A stretch of 64,000 bases of DNA from the NCBI RefSeq assembly GCF_022288805.1, contig NZ_JAKOPM010000011.1, forward strand, positions 10,823-74,822, read 5' to 3'. This document shows positions 51,046 through 60,340 of this stretch, one piece after another. Numbering within the stretch: the first letter of the stretch is position 1; each line of letters starts with the position of its first letter. Both the position numbers and the translations under genes were made by a program. The notes under the pieces were generated by a model, which had not been told where the DNA came from, made no database searches, and was given only the letters and a program-made list of their open reading frames with translations. Source of the DNA: Corynebacterium yonathiae. Its GTDB lineage: Bacteria; Actinomycetota; Actinomycetes; Mycobacteriales; Mycobacteriaceae.

Positions 51046-53028
51046 TTACTTAGTGCGAACGGCTGTTACAAAGGGGCCGGTTTGCTGCAACTTCCAGCCC
51101 TTGTCAAAGACATCGGCGTTAAAGAAGACCGCGCGATAGCGAATATTCGGCTGATTGGGGTAGATATCTTCTGCCAAATGTAGCTTGAAACCATCGTCCT
51201 TATTTTCTAAATCACCGCGGAAGATCATGACATCCGGGCTGCGCCACGCAGCGGAATCCAGGGCCTTGCGGAACTCATCCGGCTTCATGTCCCAGGAATC
51301 GTTGGCCCAGGTTTCAATCTGCTCATTGCGGGTGCTGAACTCACCCAGTGGATTGGCATAGTGGCTGGTAAAGGCGTTGAATCCCCAGTAAGGGTAATAA
51401 GACATGAAAATCTTTTCATCCGTGAGCACCACCGTCTCATCCGGCGTATAGCCCTGGTCCTGAATGAAGTTGTGGATATCCAGGTAATAATGAGCAGAAT
51501 CGCTAGTGAAGCGGTCGGCGCGCTCGCCATAGCCATCGGTATCGCTATAAGCGTGATCGATAGCGTCCTCGTTGGCCTCCGGAATCTGCTGCGCATAGTA
51601 GACGCCTGCGAGGGCCAAGATGATGCCAAAGACTGCGGTGATTTGCTTATTGGTGGTGTGGGAGAAACGCGCCGGGTAGAGGCGGTGTATGCCGAGCAGG
51701 CGCACCTCGGCCAGAGCGAGGATGCCGGCGGTGGCAAACAAGAGCACCACGATGACCTCAAGGCGGAAGCTGAGCAACGTGGTACCGGCCAGCGTTGCCA
51801 CCATAGACACCACGGTCCACAGGTAGGTGCCGACGAGGGAGATACCCAGCGCGCGCACCTCAACGTCATTGAGGCGAATGACGAGATAGACCAGACCCAT
51901 AAGGCAGAGGAAGCCAACAATGCTAAAGGACAAAAATGGCACCGGAATCTGCGTGCCTTCCTCCGGCAAGTAGTGCTGTGCGGTGGTCTGTAGGGGCTCC
52001 GGCGAGTGCATAATCGCCCATAAATAGGGTCCCCAGGCGATGAGCGCGATGGCAATGGAGCCTGCCGCCATTACCGCCAAGCGCACGATGGGGCGCCACG
52101 TATGCTCATACAGCGCGGTAAAGAGCGCGATGAGGCTGACCACGGTGAGCGCGGCCGCACCGGTAAAAAGTGTATAGAACGTAGCGGAAATCCCCAGGTA
52201 GAGGGCCACACCCAGGGTGGACATCCAGGAGCCATGGAAGGCGCGGGCGCTGAGCACCGCGATGGCGGGCAGCCCCATGGCGATGACCGCGGAGTAGGGC
52301 TCTTCGGCTGCGATGGTAAGCGTAATCGCGGTGGTGACTAGGGCGATGGCGGTGGCGACTGGCAGTGAACTGGTGAGGCGCTGCCAAATCGGCACCAAAA
52401 TGCAGCCGGCTACAGCAATGGAGATAAGCGCCCAGGGCTGGTAGACCTCCCAGCCCGGAATGCCCAGCAGTGCCCCTAAGCGGCCGCCCAGCCAGAACCA
52501 GCCAATCGGGTAAAAGGAGGGCATATCCTGGTAGTTCATGTCCGCATAGCCCATCTCATCCACCGAGCGGGTGAGGAACTGGGTGCGGAAGGCCTGGTCC
52601 ACCTGTACGCCATCAAGCCACAAGCGGGAGGCGGACAGAGGCAGGCCCACGGTGGCGAGGGTCAGCAGCGCGGGGGAGAGGTAGGTGACCGCGTAGGTCA
52701 GCCAGACCCGCCAGCGCGGACGGGTAAAGGAGTCCTTGTAGTGGTCATAAAGCCACCACACGCACAGCCCACCGGCTAGGGCCAGTGTGATCACCACACC
52801 TACCGTGGTCAGCGCGCGGGTGACCATGGAGGTATTAAAGGACGGCAACGATACCGCCTTGAAAGCAAACCAGCCCAGCAGCGTTAGAGCACCGCCCGCC
52901 AGAGTGGCCAGTACAACACCCAGCAGAGTCGCGCGATGGCTCAGCGCATCGGCACGATAGGCCTCGGTGCGTTTATCCTCGCTCACGGGCGTTGACTGGG
53001 TGGGTACAGCTGTGCTTGTCATGCCCAT
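51046..53028 (-). CDS. aftA: Galactan 5-O-arabinofuranosyltransferase AftA
   Basis: 660 residues from ATG 53028 (TATGCG seven bases upstream; an ATG two codons on is possible). About 11-13 membrane segments and a C-terminal outside domain. The loop MGYADMNYQDMPSFYPIGWF and position next to emb match AftA, which adds the first arabinose onto galactan from decaprenyl-phosphoryl-arabinose. Followed by emb after 74 bases. Confidence 0.92.
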   Translation of the reverse strand: MGMTSTAVPTQSTPVSEDKRTEAYRADALSHRATLLGVVLATLAGGALTLLGWFAFKAVSLPSFNTSMVTRALTTVGVVITLALAGGLCVWWLYDHYKDSFTRPRWRVWLTYAVTYLSPALLTLATVGLPLSASRLWLDGVQVDQAFRTQFLTRSVDEMGYADMNYQDMPSFYPIGWFWLGGRLGALLGIPGWEVYQPWALISIAVAGCILVPIWQRLTSSLPVATAIALVTTAITLTIAAEEPYSAVIAMGLPAIAVLSARAFHGSWMSTLGVALYLGISATFYTLFTGAAALTVVSLIALFTALYEHTWRPIVRLAVMAAGSIAIALIAWGPYLWAIMHSPEPLQTTAQHYLPEEGTQIPVPFLSFSIVGFLCLMGLVYLVIRLNDVEVRALGISLVGTYLWTVVSMVATLAGTTLLSFRLEVIVVLLFATAGILALAEVRLLGIHRLYPARFSHTTNKQITAVFGIILALAGVYYAQQIPEANEDAIDHAYSDTDGYGERADRFTSDSAHYYLDIHNFIQDQGYTPDETVVLTDEKIFMSYYPYWGFNAFTSHYANPLGEFSTRNEQIETWANDSWDMKPDEFRKALDSAAWRSPDVMIFRGDLENKDDGFKLHLAEDIYPNQPNIRYRAVFFNADVFDKGWKLQQTGPFVTAVRTK

Positions 53029-53073
53029 TAGTTTCGCATACCCAAGCGCCACAACCCAGATTTGGCGCGGGCA

Positions 53074-53091
53074 GGAAAGCACTTGCTTTCC
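53074..53091. repeat. Short near-perfect palindrome upstream of aftA
   Basis: GGAAAGCA and TGCTTTCC flank CT. It lies in the dprE2-aftA gap, which is otherwise G+C-rich and without a gene. Confidence 0.4.
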
Positions 53092-53209
53092 GACGCCCCC
53101 TTAAACACCACCGCCCCCGCCACCTCCCTGTCGCGGGCGTGCGGCGAGGCGGAGGAGCGGGGGCGGGACGGGGTGGCCAGCAGGCGGCAGCGCGGAAAGC
53201 CGCGGCGTT

Positions 53210-53968
53210 TTAGAACGGCAGCTTGCGGAAGATGGCCTGCGGAATGAACTTGAATGCCAAAGAAACGTACTCAAATAGCGGGTGCACGAAGATGGACTGC
53301 TTGCCATCGAGCACGGCCTTTACGGTGGCCTCGGCAACATCGGAGACGTTGACGGTCAACGGGGCTTCGCCAGCCTCGGCGGACATCTTGGTGCGCACCT
53401 GGCCTGGGCGGACAACCAGCACGTTGGCACCGGTGCCGCGCAGGGCCTCGCCCAGGTTGATATAGAAGCCGTCTACGCCAGCCTTGGAAGCGCCGTAGAC
53501 AAAGTTGGAACGGCGCACGCGCATGCCAGCTACGGAGGACATGGCGATGATGGTGCCATGGCCCTGGTGCTTGAACTTCTCGCCCAGAAGCACGCCCACG
53601 GAGACCGGGGCGGTGTAGTTGGTCTGCGCGGAGGCGACGGCCTTGTCGTGGTTCTGCCACAGCTCTTCCTGGTCACCCAGGGTGCCGAAGGCAACGATGG
53701 CCACGTCTACGTCGCCACGTGCCCAAGCCTTATTGATTACCTCTGGGTGGGAGTCAAAGTCCGTGGCGTCGAAGTCTAGAACCTCTACGTCAGCGCCGCG
53801 GGATTCCAGGTCTTCCTTGGCCTGGGCGATGCGCGGGGACTCCGGGCGGGCAGCCAGGGTGACCTTGGCTGGTCCCCGCTGCAGGAACTCGGAGACGACG
53901 CCGAGACCGATCTCGGAGGTGCCGCCCAAAAGCAGGATGTGTTGTGCTTGGCCTACTGCATTAAGCAT
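53210..53968 (-). CDS. dprE2: Decaprenylphosphoryl-2-keto-ribose reductase DprE2
   Basis: 252 residues. Short-chain dehydrogenase fold: ILLLGGTSEIGLGVVSEFLQ for NAD binding, AMSSVAGMRVRRSNFVYGAS with catalytic Ser and Tyr-x3-Lys. It reduces the keto intermediate made by DprE1 to decaprenyl-phosphoryl-arabinose. AAGGAG precedes the ATG; 37 bases after dprE1. Confidence 0.95.
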   Translation of the reverse strand: MLNAVGQAQHILLLGGTSEIGLGVVSEFLQRGPAKVTLAARPESPRIAQAKEDLESRGADVEVLDFDATDFDSHPEVINKAWARGDVDVAIVAFGTLGDQEELWQNHDKAVASAQTNYTAPVSVGVLLGEKFKHQGHGTIIAMSSVAGMRVRRSNFVYGASKAGVDGFYINLGEALRGTGANVLVVRPGQVRTKMSAEAGEAPLTVNVSDVAEATVKAVLDGKQSIFVHPLFEYVSLAFKFIPQAIFRKLPF

Positions 53969-54005
53969 GGTCAGTAAATCTCCTTAAAGGTGTTATTTCC
54001 AGTGA

Positions 54006-55421
54006 TTAGTGCAGCTCGAGGCGGCGGGACATATCGGAGGCGAAGACGCCGGTCGGGTCGATTTCGTTGCGTGTCTTTAGCCAGCCCTCCATGCCCGGGT
54101 ACATCTTGTGGAAGTTCTCCGCGGAAGTGCGGGACTCCTTGGCCAGGTAGAGGCGGCCGCCGAATTCCATCACGCGGCGGTCCAAGTCATCCAGGAAATT
54201 GCCCAGGCCCGGACGGATGGGGAAGTCCACGCAGACGTTCCAACCCGGCATCGGGTAGGACAGCGGTGCGCGGTTGCCCTCACCGAAAAGCTTGAACACG
54301 TTGAGGGCGGAATAGTGGCCGGAGCGTTGCATATCGCGGATGATCTCCTTGAACGGCTTCACGGCCTCGGTCGGTACCACGAATTGGTACTGCAGGAAGC
54401 CCTTGGAACCGTAGCCGCGGTTCCACTCCCCAATGAGGTCCAGCGGCTGGTAGAACTGCGTCAGGTTCTTGACCTGGTTCTTGGCCGGTGCACCCATAGT
54501 GTAGTAGGCCAAGCCCACAGCGGAGAGGGAAAGCTTATTCATGGTCCAGGACGGGAAGATATCCGGCACCGTCATCAGCTGCGGCGCATTGAACTTCAAG
54601 GGATCCTTAGCCAGTTTCGGGGCTAGCTCTTCCAGCTGCGCCAAGGTGGCCAGCGAACCGCGGGAAATGGTGGAGCGGCCCAGCTTTGGTTCTGGCGAAA
54701 TGACATCGAACCAGGCGGAAGAATAAGTGTAGTTGTGCTCGGAACCATCGGAGTGGAACGCGATGGTTTCATCCAAGTTATCGGTGCGGTCCGTATCCGC
54801 GATGAAGTAGGCAGTTTCCGTCTTGGTCATGCGGATGGTGGCGCGCAGGATGATGCCGGTCAGGCCCATGCCGCCAACGGTGGCCCAGAAGAGGTCGCCG
54901 CTCGGGTCATCCTCGGAGCCTTCCGGGGTCAGGTGCAGCACGCGGCCATCAGCCACGAGCAGCTCCATGGAGACCACGTGGTTACCAAAGGAGCCGGCGG
55001 AGTGGTGGTTCTTACCGTGAATATCCGGGCCGATTGCGCCACCGATGGTGACCTGGCGGGTACCCGGCAAAACCGGAACCCACAGGCCATAAGGCAAGGC
55101 AGCCTTCATCAGCTGGTCTAGGGTGACACCACCATCGACGTCCACTAGAGCAGACTCTGGGTCGATGGAGTGGATCTTATTGAGCTTTTGCATGTCGATG
55201 ACCAAGCCGCCGCCATTTTGGGCGGGGTCACCGTAGGAGCGGCCCATACCGCGGGCGATGACGCCACGGCGCAGGTGGGCGGGCTTATCCGAGTTATCTT
55301 CTGCCACCTGGGCTACGGCCTTCTTGATGACGTCCACGTCTTCGGTGGCGAGGACATGAGCGGTCGTTGGGGCGGTGCGGCCCCAGCCGTGCAGGGACTT
55401 TTCAGTGGTATGTAATTCCAT
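54006..55421 (-). CDS. dprE1: Decaprenylphosphoryl-ribose oxidase DprE1
   Basis: 471 residues. FAD-binding (PCMH-type) domain with [18 protein letters not shown] and [17 protein letters not shown]; the C-terminal [13 protein letters not shown] includes the Cys targeted by benzothiazinones in M. tuberculosis. It oxidises decaprenyl-phosphoryl-ribose, working with DprE2. First gene of the dprE1-dprE2-aftA-emb run. Confidence 0.95.
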   Translation of the reverse strand: MELHTTEKSLHGWGRTAPTTAHVLATEDVDVIKKAVAQVAEDNSDKPAHLRRGVIARGMGRSYGDPAQNGGGLVIDMQKLNKIHSIDPESALVDVDGGVTLDQLMKAALPYGLWVPVLPGTRQVTIGGAIGPDIHGKNHHSAGSFGNHVVSMELLVADGRVLHLTPEGSEDDPSGDLFWATVGGMGLTGIILRATIRMTKTETAYFIADTDRTDNLDETIAFHSDGSEHNYTYSSAWFDVISPEPKLGRSTISRGSLATLAQLEELAPKLAKDPLKFNAPQLMTVPDIFPSWTMNKLSLSAVGLAYYTMGAPAKNQVKNLTQFYQPLDLIGEWNRGYGSKGFLQYQFVVPTEAVKPFKEIIRDMQRSGHYSALNVFKLFGEGNRAPLSYPMPGWNVCVDFPIRPGLGNFLDDLDRRVMEFGGRLYLAKESRTSAENFHKMYPGMEGWLKTRNEIDPTGVFASDMSRRLELH

Positions 55422-55547
55422 CTCTTACTCTTTGCTCGACGGATTTGTATCGCTTCCCTAGCCTACCTAGCTCACACGAGGGTAGACGGAGTGACGCGAG
55501 TGATATTCAGAACAAAACGGACGCTTGTACTGCCCGAATGTGCCCGT

Positions 55548-55829
55548 TTATAGATCCATGAGCGCGCGGATCTCCTCCGGCAGCTCTTCTTGAGATTCAA
55601 TAATCGGGCCCTCATACTCCCGCAAAAGTTCATAGACGCGAGCGCGCGAGGAGGAATCCAGCATGGGCAATTCCTCCGCCATCAGGCGAGTCATAAAAGG
55701 GCTCAACGGCACATCGGTGTGCTCCGTGGCCTCGAAGTGGCCGTGGCGTTTATCGTCCTCTGCGCGCACATCTTGCGCCGCCTGCTGGGCCGGCGTCATA
55801 TGCTCTGTCTTTTCCGAGTACATGCGCAT
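55548..55829 (-). CDS. Small acidic protein of unknown function
   Basis: 93 residues from MRMYSEKTEHMTPAQQ (a Met two codons on is possible). Hydrophilic, acidic and predicted helical; ends SQEELPEEIRALMDL. No family was recognised. A stretch LDSSSRARVYELLREYEG ... EELPEEIRALMDL loosely recalls a helix of the mycobacterial Bpa/Rv3780 protein from the same region, but the C-terminal GQYL is missing, so the link is weak. Divergent from the next gene. Confidence 0.5.
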   Translation of the reverse strand: MRMYSEKTEHMTPAQQAAQDVRAEDDKRHGHFEATEHTDVPLSPFMTRLMAEELPMLDSSSRARVYELLREYEGPIIESQEELPEEIRALMDL

Positions 55830-55857
55830 TAGCTTACCGCCGCTTAAAGTAGTCGCT

Positions 55858-56322
55858 ATGACCAACAACCGCGAGACGCAAGATAAGCACCAAGATAACT
55901 ACGCCCTCGATGACACTCTGGTTGGCCGTATCACCCAGGCCGCCGCCGTGGGCATTGCGACCTCCTATCCGGATTGGATCACATCCAAGGGCGGCTTGAT
56001 CACCGCGTATACCTTGTCTTTCTTTGGCTTTGGCGCCCTAGTGGCCTATACCAACGCGCACGCTGAGCAGGACGGCGATGAGCCGCGCTCGCCGCAGGAT
56101 AGTGCCGATCAAGGCCTCAAGCCCTGGGCTATTTTTGCCGCCGTGGTGCTGCTGCTCATCCTGGGCGGGTGGATGAACGTTGCCCTTTCCCGCCGGATGG
56201 TGAAGTTCCTGCGCAAGCGCGGTGCCAAGCGGCCGTGGACCCTCTTGGGCGCCATTGGAGCGGCGCTGACGTTCCTCATTAGTGAGCTGGAAGCGCGCGA
56301 TATGGCAAAACTAGCTTCCTAA
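55858..56322 (+). CDS. Small membrane protein in the arabinogalactan region
   Basis: 154 residues from ATG 55858, with TAAAGT seven bases upstream (leaderless). Three hydrophobic segments (LITAYTLSFFGFGALVAYTN, WAIFAAVVLLLILGGWMNVAL, TLLGAIGAALTFLI). No family recognised. It lies between dprE1 and gtrA. Confidence 0.7.
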   Translation: MTNNRETQDKHQDNYALDDTLVGRITQAAAVGIATSYPDWITSKGGLITAYTLSFFGFGALVAYTNAHAEQDGDEPRSPQDSADQGLKPWAIFAAVVLLLILGGWMNVALSRRMVKFLRKRGAKRPWTLLGAIGAALTFLISELEARDMAKLAS

Positions 56323-56343
56323 AACTTGCGTATGGTGGAGCTC

Positions 56344-57240
56344 ATGAACGCAGGGGTCACCGATATCGCACAGGCGCGGGCCAAACGCGCCGATAGCGTG
56401 GTATCCCTCAAGCGCGAGCCCCTCACCATCATCTGCCAAGCCGCGAATATTCGCGCCGATGGCGAGGTGCACCGCCAGATTGGTTTTAGCGATGCTCTGA
56501 CCTTTACCGAGCTACACCGCGTTCTGCGTATCTGCTTTGGCTTGCCGGAGGAGGAATCTCCCTGGCACTTTTATGAACACACCGAGGCCCGTGGCCCGCG
56601 CATCGATCCGGAGCGCCAGTCCTCCGAATTTCTCTGGCGCGAAGGCGATCAAATCGACTTCGCCTGGGGCCTATGGGACTTCGAGCTGGTAGTAGCTGAG
56701 ATCTATCCGCGCGATAATGGCACTCCGGAAGCGCTATGCGTGGGCGGCTCGGGCTCGCTCTTTCAACCTTTTGAGCTGACGAGCGTCAACCGCGAATTGA
56801 CCGGGCAAGAGGTTACCGATGAGGTCTTTTCCGCGGTATCGTCACCCGTGCGCGATTTGATTGAGCGCACCAAACTCTATGATTTCGTTCCACTGCTCCA
56901 GGCGATGGACCTAGGCAGGGACACTGACCTATCGCCGCATATTGCCCGCGTGCTTGCCAGCCTGCCGCGCGAGGTTACCCATGAAGGCAAAGATGCCTTT
57001 TGGTCTATGGCGCTCGCCCTATCCTGCATGGGCGGCGTAGAGCTTACCGATTCCGTCGTGGAGACCACCATGGATGCGCTCGGCTGGGTCAATGACGACG
57101 GCACGGCGCTGACTGCGGCCGAAGTGCGCGAGCTGTGCGCGGCGTCGTTGCAGCAATTGGCCAGGATTGGTGCCTATGGTGCCGAATCCGCCGCGCCGGT
57201 GGACCGGTTGGACATGTACCGAGCGCTCCTGCGCGGGTAG
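56344..57240 (+). CDS. pRiA4b ORF3-like domain protein
   Basis: 298 residues if started at ATG 56344, preceded by GGTGGAG; ATGs at 56326 and 56332 are alternatives. LTFTELHRVLRICFGLPEEE followed by WHFYEH resembles the N-terminal part of plasmid pRiA4b ORF-3 family proteins. The remainder is unrecognised. Soluble, likely cytoplasmic. Ends 11 bases before gtrA, so probably shares its transcript. Confidence 0.6.
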   Translation: MNAGVTDIAQARAKRADSVVSLKREPLTIICQAANIRADGEVHRQIGFSDALTFTELHRVLRICFGLPEEESPWHFYEHTEARGPRIDPERQSSEFLWREGDQIDFAWGLWDFELVVAEIYPRDNGTPEALCVGGSGSLFQPFELTSVNRELTGQEVTDEVFSAVSSPVRDLIERTKLYDFVPLLQAMDLGRDTDLSPHIARVLASLPREVTHEGKDAFWSMALALSCMGGVELTDSVVETTMDALGWVNDDGTALTAAEVRELCAASLQQLARIGAYGAESAAPVDRLDMYRALLRG

Positions 57241-57251
57241 GCTACTCACTC

Positions 57252-57692
57252 GTGACTAATTCCGCTGACGACGCCGTAGAAGTAAAGCCCTCATCCACCT
57301 CGCTGCACACCCAGCTGGTGCGCTTTATTTCTGTGGGCGTATTTACCGCCGCCATTGACTATGGTCTCACGCTTTTATTGACCTATCTGGGGCTGCACCG
57401 TTCCGCCGCCAAGGCCATCGGTTGGGTCTTTGGCACCATCGCCGCCTACCTGGCCAATGCGCGGTGGACCTTTGGGGCCAAGGTGTCTGGCCGCACAGCC
57501 GCGACCGTGGGCATTTTGTACGCCTCTACCTTTGCGGTCCAAAACTTCCTGTACTGGGTGCTCAACGAACCGCTTATGGCTCTCGGCTTTGAGGGCGCGG
57601 TAAAAGACACCATCGCCTTCGTCATCGCCCAAGGCGTGGCCACGGTGACCAACTTTGCCATTCAAAGGGCCTTCATTTTTAAAGAAAAATAA
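57252..57692 (+). CDS. GtrA-family membrane protein (Rv3789-like)
   Basis: 146 residues from a GTG. Four membrane segments; FISVGVFTAAIDYGLTLLLT and GWVFGTIAAYLANARWTF are GtrA motifs. In M. tuberculosis the GtrA protein Rv3789 is next to dprE1 and has a role in arabinan assembly, so a similar role is likely here. An upstream frame extension to 57135 overlaps the previous gene and is rejected. Confidence 0.85.
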   Translation: MTNSADDAVEVKPSSTSLHTQLVRFISVGVFTAAIDYGLTLLLTYLGLHRSAAKAIGWVFGTIAAYLANARWTFGAKVSGRTAATVGILYASTFAVQNFLYWVLNEPLMALGFEGAVKDTIAFVIAQGVATVTNFAIQRAFIFKEK

Positions 57693-57813
57693 CCTCACCA
57701 CGGGAATCGAGCCCGACCAATCTGCGCGCGGGGTGTCAAGCTCTCGGTGGTGGCGGGTATGTGCCGCGCTTATCGACGCCCCCCTTGCCCAGCCCCTGCA
57801 GTTCGGCTTCGGC

Positions 57814-58731
57814 CTAGCTAGGGCGCCGGAAATCTTCCCTGCGCCCGCGGTTGTGAAGCTTGAACCATTCGATAAAGCCGGCCGGATCGTGGCGCTGGAT
57901 CAGGAAGAACCAGCCAAAGCGGGCGAATTCCTGCGGCAGTAGCTTGCGCATGCCGCGCTGCCACAATAAATAGCCGCGATTGCGGTAAGTGAAAAACCGC
58001 TTGAACTCACCCTCTGGGAACTGGGTGTGCATCTTGCCGCCCAAAATGGGCTTGAACTCATCCGATCCATCTGGGTGCAGGTAGCTCGTGGTCAGAGCCG
58101 TGCCGAAAGAGAGCCCGGAATTGACCAGCCGGCGGTGGTATTCCACCTCATCGCCGCGGATGAAGAGCCGATAGTCCGGTACACCAATGATCTCCATGGC
58201 CGCTGCGGAAATCAGCGCGCCGTTAAATAGCGATGCAATGCCAGGCAGGAAATCGCCCTCCAGCTCATCCATTCGTCGGCGCCACACTAGGCCTTGGCGC
58301 AGGGGGAAGGCGAGCTGGTCGGGATCGTTGATATTGCATACCGCTGGCGAGACCTCATGCAAACGGTTGGCCTCGGCCACCCGATACAGCTCCGCAAGGA
58401 CCGTGTGATCGGCGGGGCGGCCATCGTCATCGGCACACCACACGGCATCCGCGCCCAAAGAAAGGGCGGTGAGAAAGCCTAGCGCAAAGCCACCAGCTCC
58501 GCCCAGGTTGGTCTCCGAAGGCACGTAGACGCCGCGGTCGCCCGCCATGGACTCGACAAGTTCACGCACTGCATTTTCCGCACCGTTATCCACCACGATC
58601 ACCCACTGCACGGGGTGGGTTTGGTGTACCACCTGTTCGAGCGATGCCCGTAGCAGTTCGGCGCGCTGATGGGTAACAATGACGGCGGCGGTAGAACCGG
58701 TAGAAGTCAGGGTGGCAGTCATGGGTTCCAT
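57814..58731 (-). CDS. glfT1: Galactofuranosyltransferase GlfT1
   Basis: 305 residues. GT-A fold: TAAVIVTHQRAELLRASLEQ, then ADAVWCADDDGRPA (metal-binding DDD) and RGDEVEYHRRLVNSG. Size and sequence match GlfT1 (Rv3782), which puts the first galactofuranose residues on the linker for galactan. Start at 58731 or 58722; the longer frame to 58920 overlaps the divergent GNAT gene. Confidence 0.88.
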   Translation of the reverse strand: MEPMTATLTSTGSTAAVIVTHQRAELLRASLEQVVHQTHPVQWVIVVDNGAENAVRELVESMAGDRGVYVPSETNLGGAGGFALGFLTALSLGADAVWCADDDGRPADHTVLAELYRVAEANRLHEVSPAVCNINDPDQLAFPLRQGLVWRRRMDELEGDFLPGIASLFNGALISAAAMEIIGVPDYRLFIRGDEVEYHRRLVNSGLSFGTALTTSYLHPDGSDEFKPILGGKMHTQFPEGEFKRFFTYRNRGYLLWQRGMRKLLPQEFARFGWFFLIQRHDPAGFIEWFKLHNRGRREDFRRPS

Positions 58732-58825
58732 CTTGCCACCGGGGCAGGGGACCAGCGCAGAAACACTCCGCATTGGTGGAGCGAAAAGTGGATATAGGCG
58801 CCGCTTTGCGGATACTGTGAAACCT

Positions 58826-59494
58826 ATGGAAAACTTCTGGCCGCCTTTTGCGGTGACCATTCGGGCCTGCGATGATACGGGCTGCGGAGTTGACCTGCGT
58901 GTCATGCGCGATGAAGACATCGCACAGGTGGCCCAAGTGTGTGCGGCAGATATTTATGGCGCAGACATCCCAGAACATGCATTTCCCTGGCTTTTTGATG
59001 AGAAGAAGAATACCCCCGCCGCCATGGCCCAGCACCGGTGGGAGCACCGAGCGACGCTGTGCCCCCAGAATTGGACCCTGGATTTCATCGCTCGCCAGGT
59101 AGAAACCCAAGCACTAGTGGGCGTGGTGGACCTGGCGGCAGAAAATTTTGCGGCCGCACGGGAAATAGAAACTGCATCATGGGTGCTGCACCGCTTTCAA
59201 GGCCAAGGCTATGGCACGCTTATCCGCCAGGCGATGGCGGCGTTTTCCTTCTTGCACCTCGATGCGGGTTCGCTGTGCACCAGTTGGATAAAAACCAACC
59301 GCGCCTCAGCCCGGGTGAGTGAAAAGTTGGGCTACCGCGTTAGCACCGAGGCAAAAGAAGAGCCCGCGGGCCCGGAAAAGATTAACCGGCCGGTAGTTAG
59401 CGCTCGCCTCAACGCCGCGGACTATCACCGGCCGGAAGGGGTGCAGGTGGACGTGCAGGGTGTAGGCGACCAGCTGCTGCATATGCTCAATTAA
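58826..59494 (+). CDS. GNAT-family N-acetyltransferase
   Basis: 222 residues. LRVMRDEDIAQVAQVC near the start and the acetyl-CoA site HRFQGQGYGTLIRQAM, then IKTNRASARVSEKLGYRVS, typical of the RimJ/RimL type. Acceptor unknown. TACTGT seven bases before ATG 58826 suggests a leaderless start. Its stop overlaps that of the convergent ABC gene by four bases. Confidence 0.83.
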   Translation: MENFWPPFAVTIRACDDTGCGVDLRVMRDEDIAQVAQVCAADIYGADIPEHAFPWLFDEKKNTPAAMAQHRWEHRATLCPQNWTLDFIARQVETQALVGVVDLAAENFAAAREIETASWVLHRFQGQGYGTLIRQAMAAFSFLHLDAGSLCTSWIKTNRASARVSEKLGYRVSTEAKEEPAGPEKINRPVVSARLNAADYHRPEGVQVDVQGVGDQLLHMLN

Positions 59495-60294
59495 TTGCCG
59501 GTAGTGTCCTCATTTTCAAAACGCTCGCGCAGGTCGCGGACGTAGTCGCCCACCTCAGGTCCTTCGTACTCACCGACGACCTCGGAAACCTCGCCTACCG
59601 AGCGGATCTCACCGTGGTCGATCCACAAGGCGGTATTGCATAGCTGGGCCAAAAAGTCATTGGAGTGGGAGGCAAAGACCAGGATGCCGGAGCGCTTCAC
59701 CAGCTCCTGCAGGCGCACGCGCGCCTTAGCCATGAAGGCGGCGTCGACCGCGCCAATGCCCTCATCCAGCAGTAGGATTTCTGGCTCAATGGATGTCACC
59801 ACGCCGAGCGCCAAACGCACGCGCATACCGGTGGAATAGGTGCGCAGCGGCATGGAAAGATAATCGCCGAGCTCAGAAAACTCCGCAATCTCATCCATCT
59901 TCTTTTTCATCTGCTTGATGGACTGGCCCAAAAAGAGGCCGCGGATAATGATGTTGTCGTAGCCAGAGACCTCTGGGTCCATGCCTACACCCAAATCAAA
60001 AACGGGGGCCACCCGGCCGCGCACATCTGCAGAACCGCGGGTGGGCTCATAGATTCCAGACAAGAGGCGCAGCAAGGTGGATTTACCGGCGCCGTTATGG
60101 CCCACCAAACCCACACGGTCGCCCTCGCGCAGGTGCAGGTTAATGTCCTTCAGGGCTTCCACCACGACGGTGTTTTGGGCATTTTTGCCAATGGCGCCAC
60201 CGGCAGAAGAGAGCATGGCCTTCTTCAGTGAACGAGATTTGGCATCAAAGATGGGAAAGTCCACGCACGCGTTATACGTATCAATCGAGACCAT
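59491..60294 (-). CDS. ABC exporter ATPase, Wzt/RfbE type (galactan export)
   Basis: 267 residues. Walker A VGHNGAGKSTLLRLLSG, signature YSTGMRVRLALG, Walker B ILLLDEGIGAVD. Sequence and position match Rv3781, the ATPase of the lipid-linked galactan exporter. GAAAGGA precedes the ATG. Pairs with the permease 46 bases upstream. Confidence 0.9.
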   Translation of the reverse strand: MVSIDTYNACVDFPIFDAKSRSLKKAMLSSAGGAIGKNAQNTVVVEALKDINLHLREGDRVGLVGHNGAGKSTLLRLLSGIYEPTRGSADVRGRVAPVFDLGVGMDPEVSGYDNIIIRGLFLGQSIKQMKKKMDEIAEFSELGDYLSMPLRTYSTGMRVRLALGVVTSIEPEILLLDEGIGAVDAAFMAKARVRLQELVKRSGILVFASHSNDFLAQLCNTALWIDHGEIRSVGEVSEVVGEYEGPEVGDYVRDLRERFENEDTTGN

Positions 60295-60340
60295 CAGTCA
60301 GTATCCTTTCGAGGAATCTCCACAAGTACAGGGCGTGGGC

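Noticed and set aside
55548..55829. Reading this as the proteasome activator Bpa (Rv3780)
   Set aside because: Only a short helix resembles it, the essential C-terminal GQYL is absent, and corynebacteria are not known to have a proteasome.
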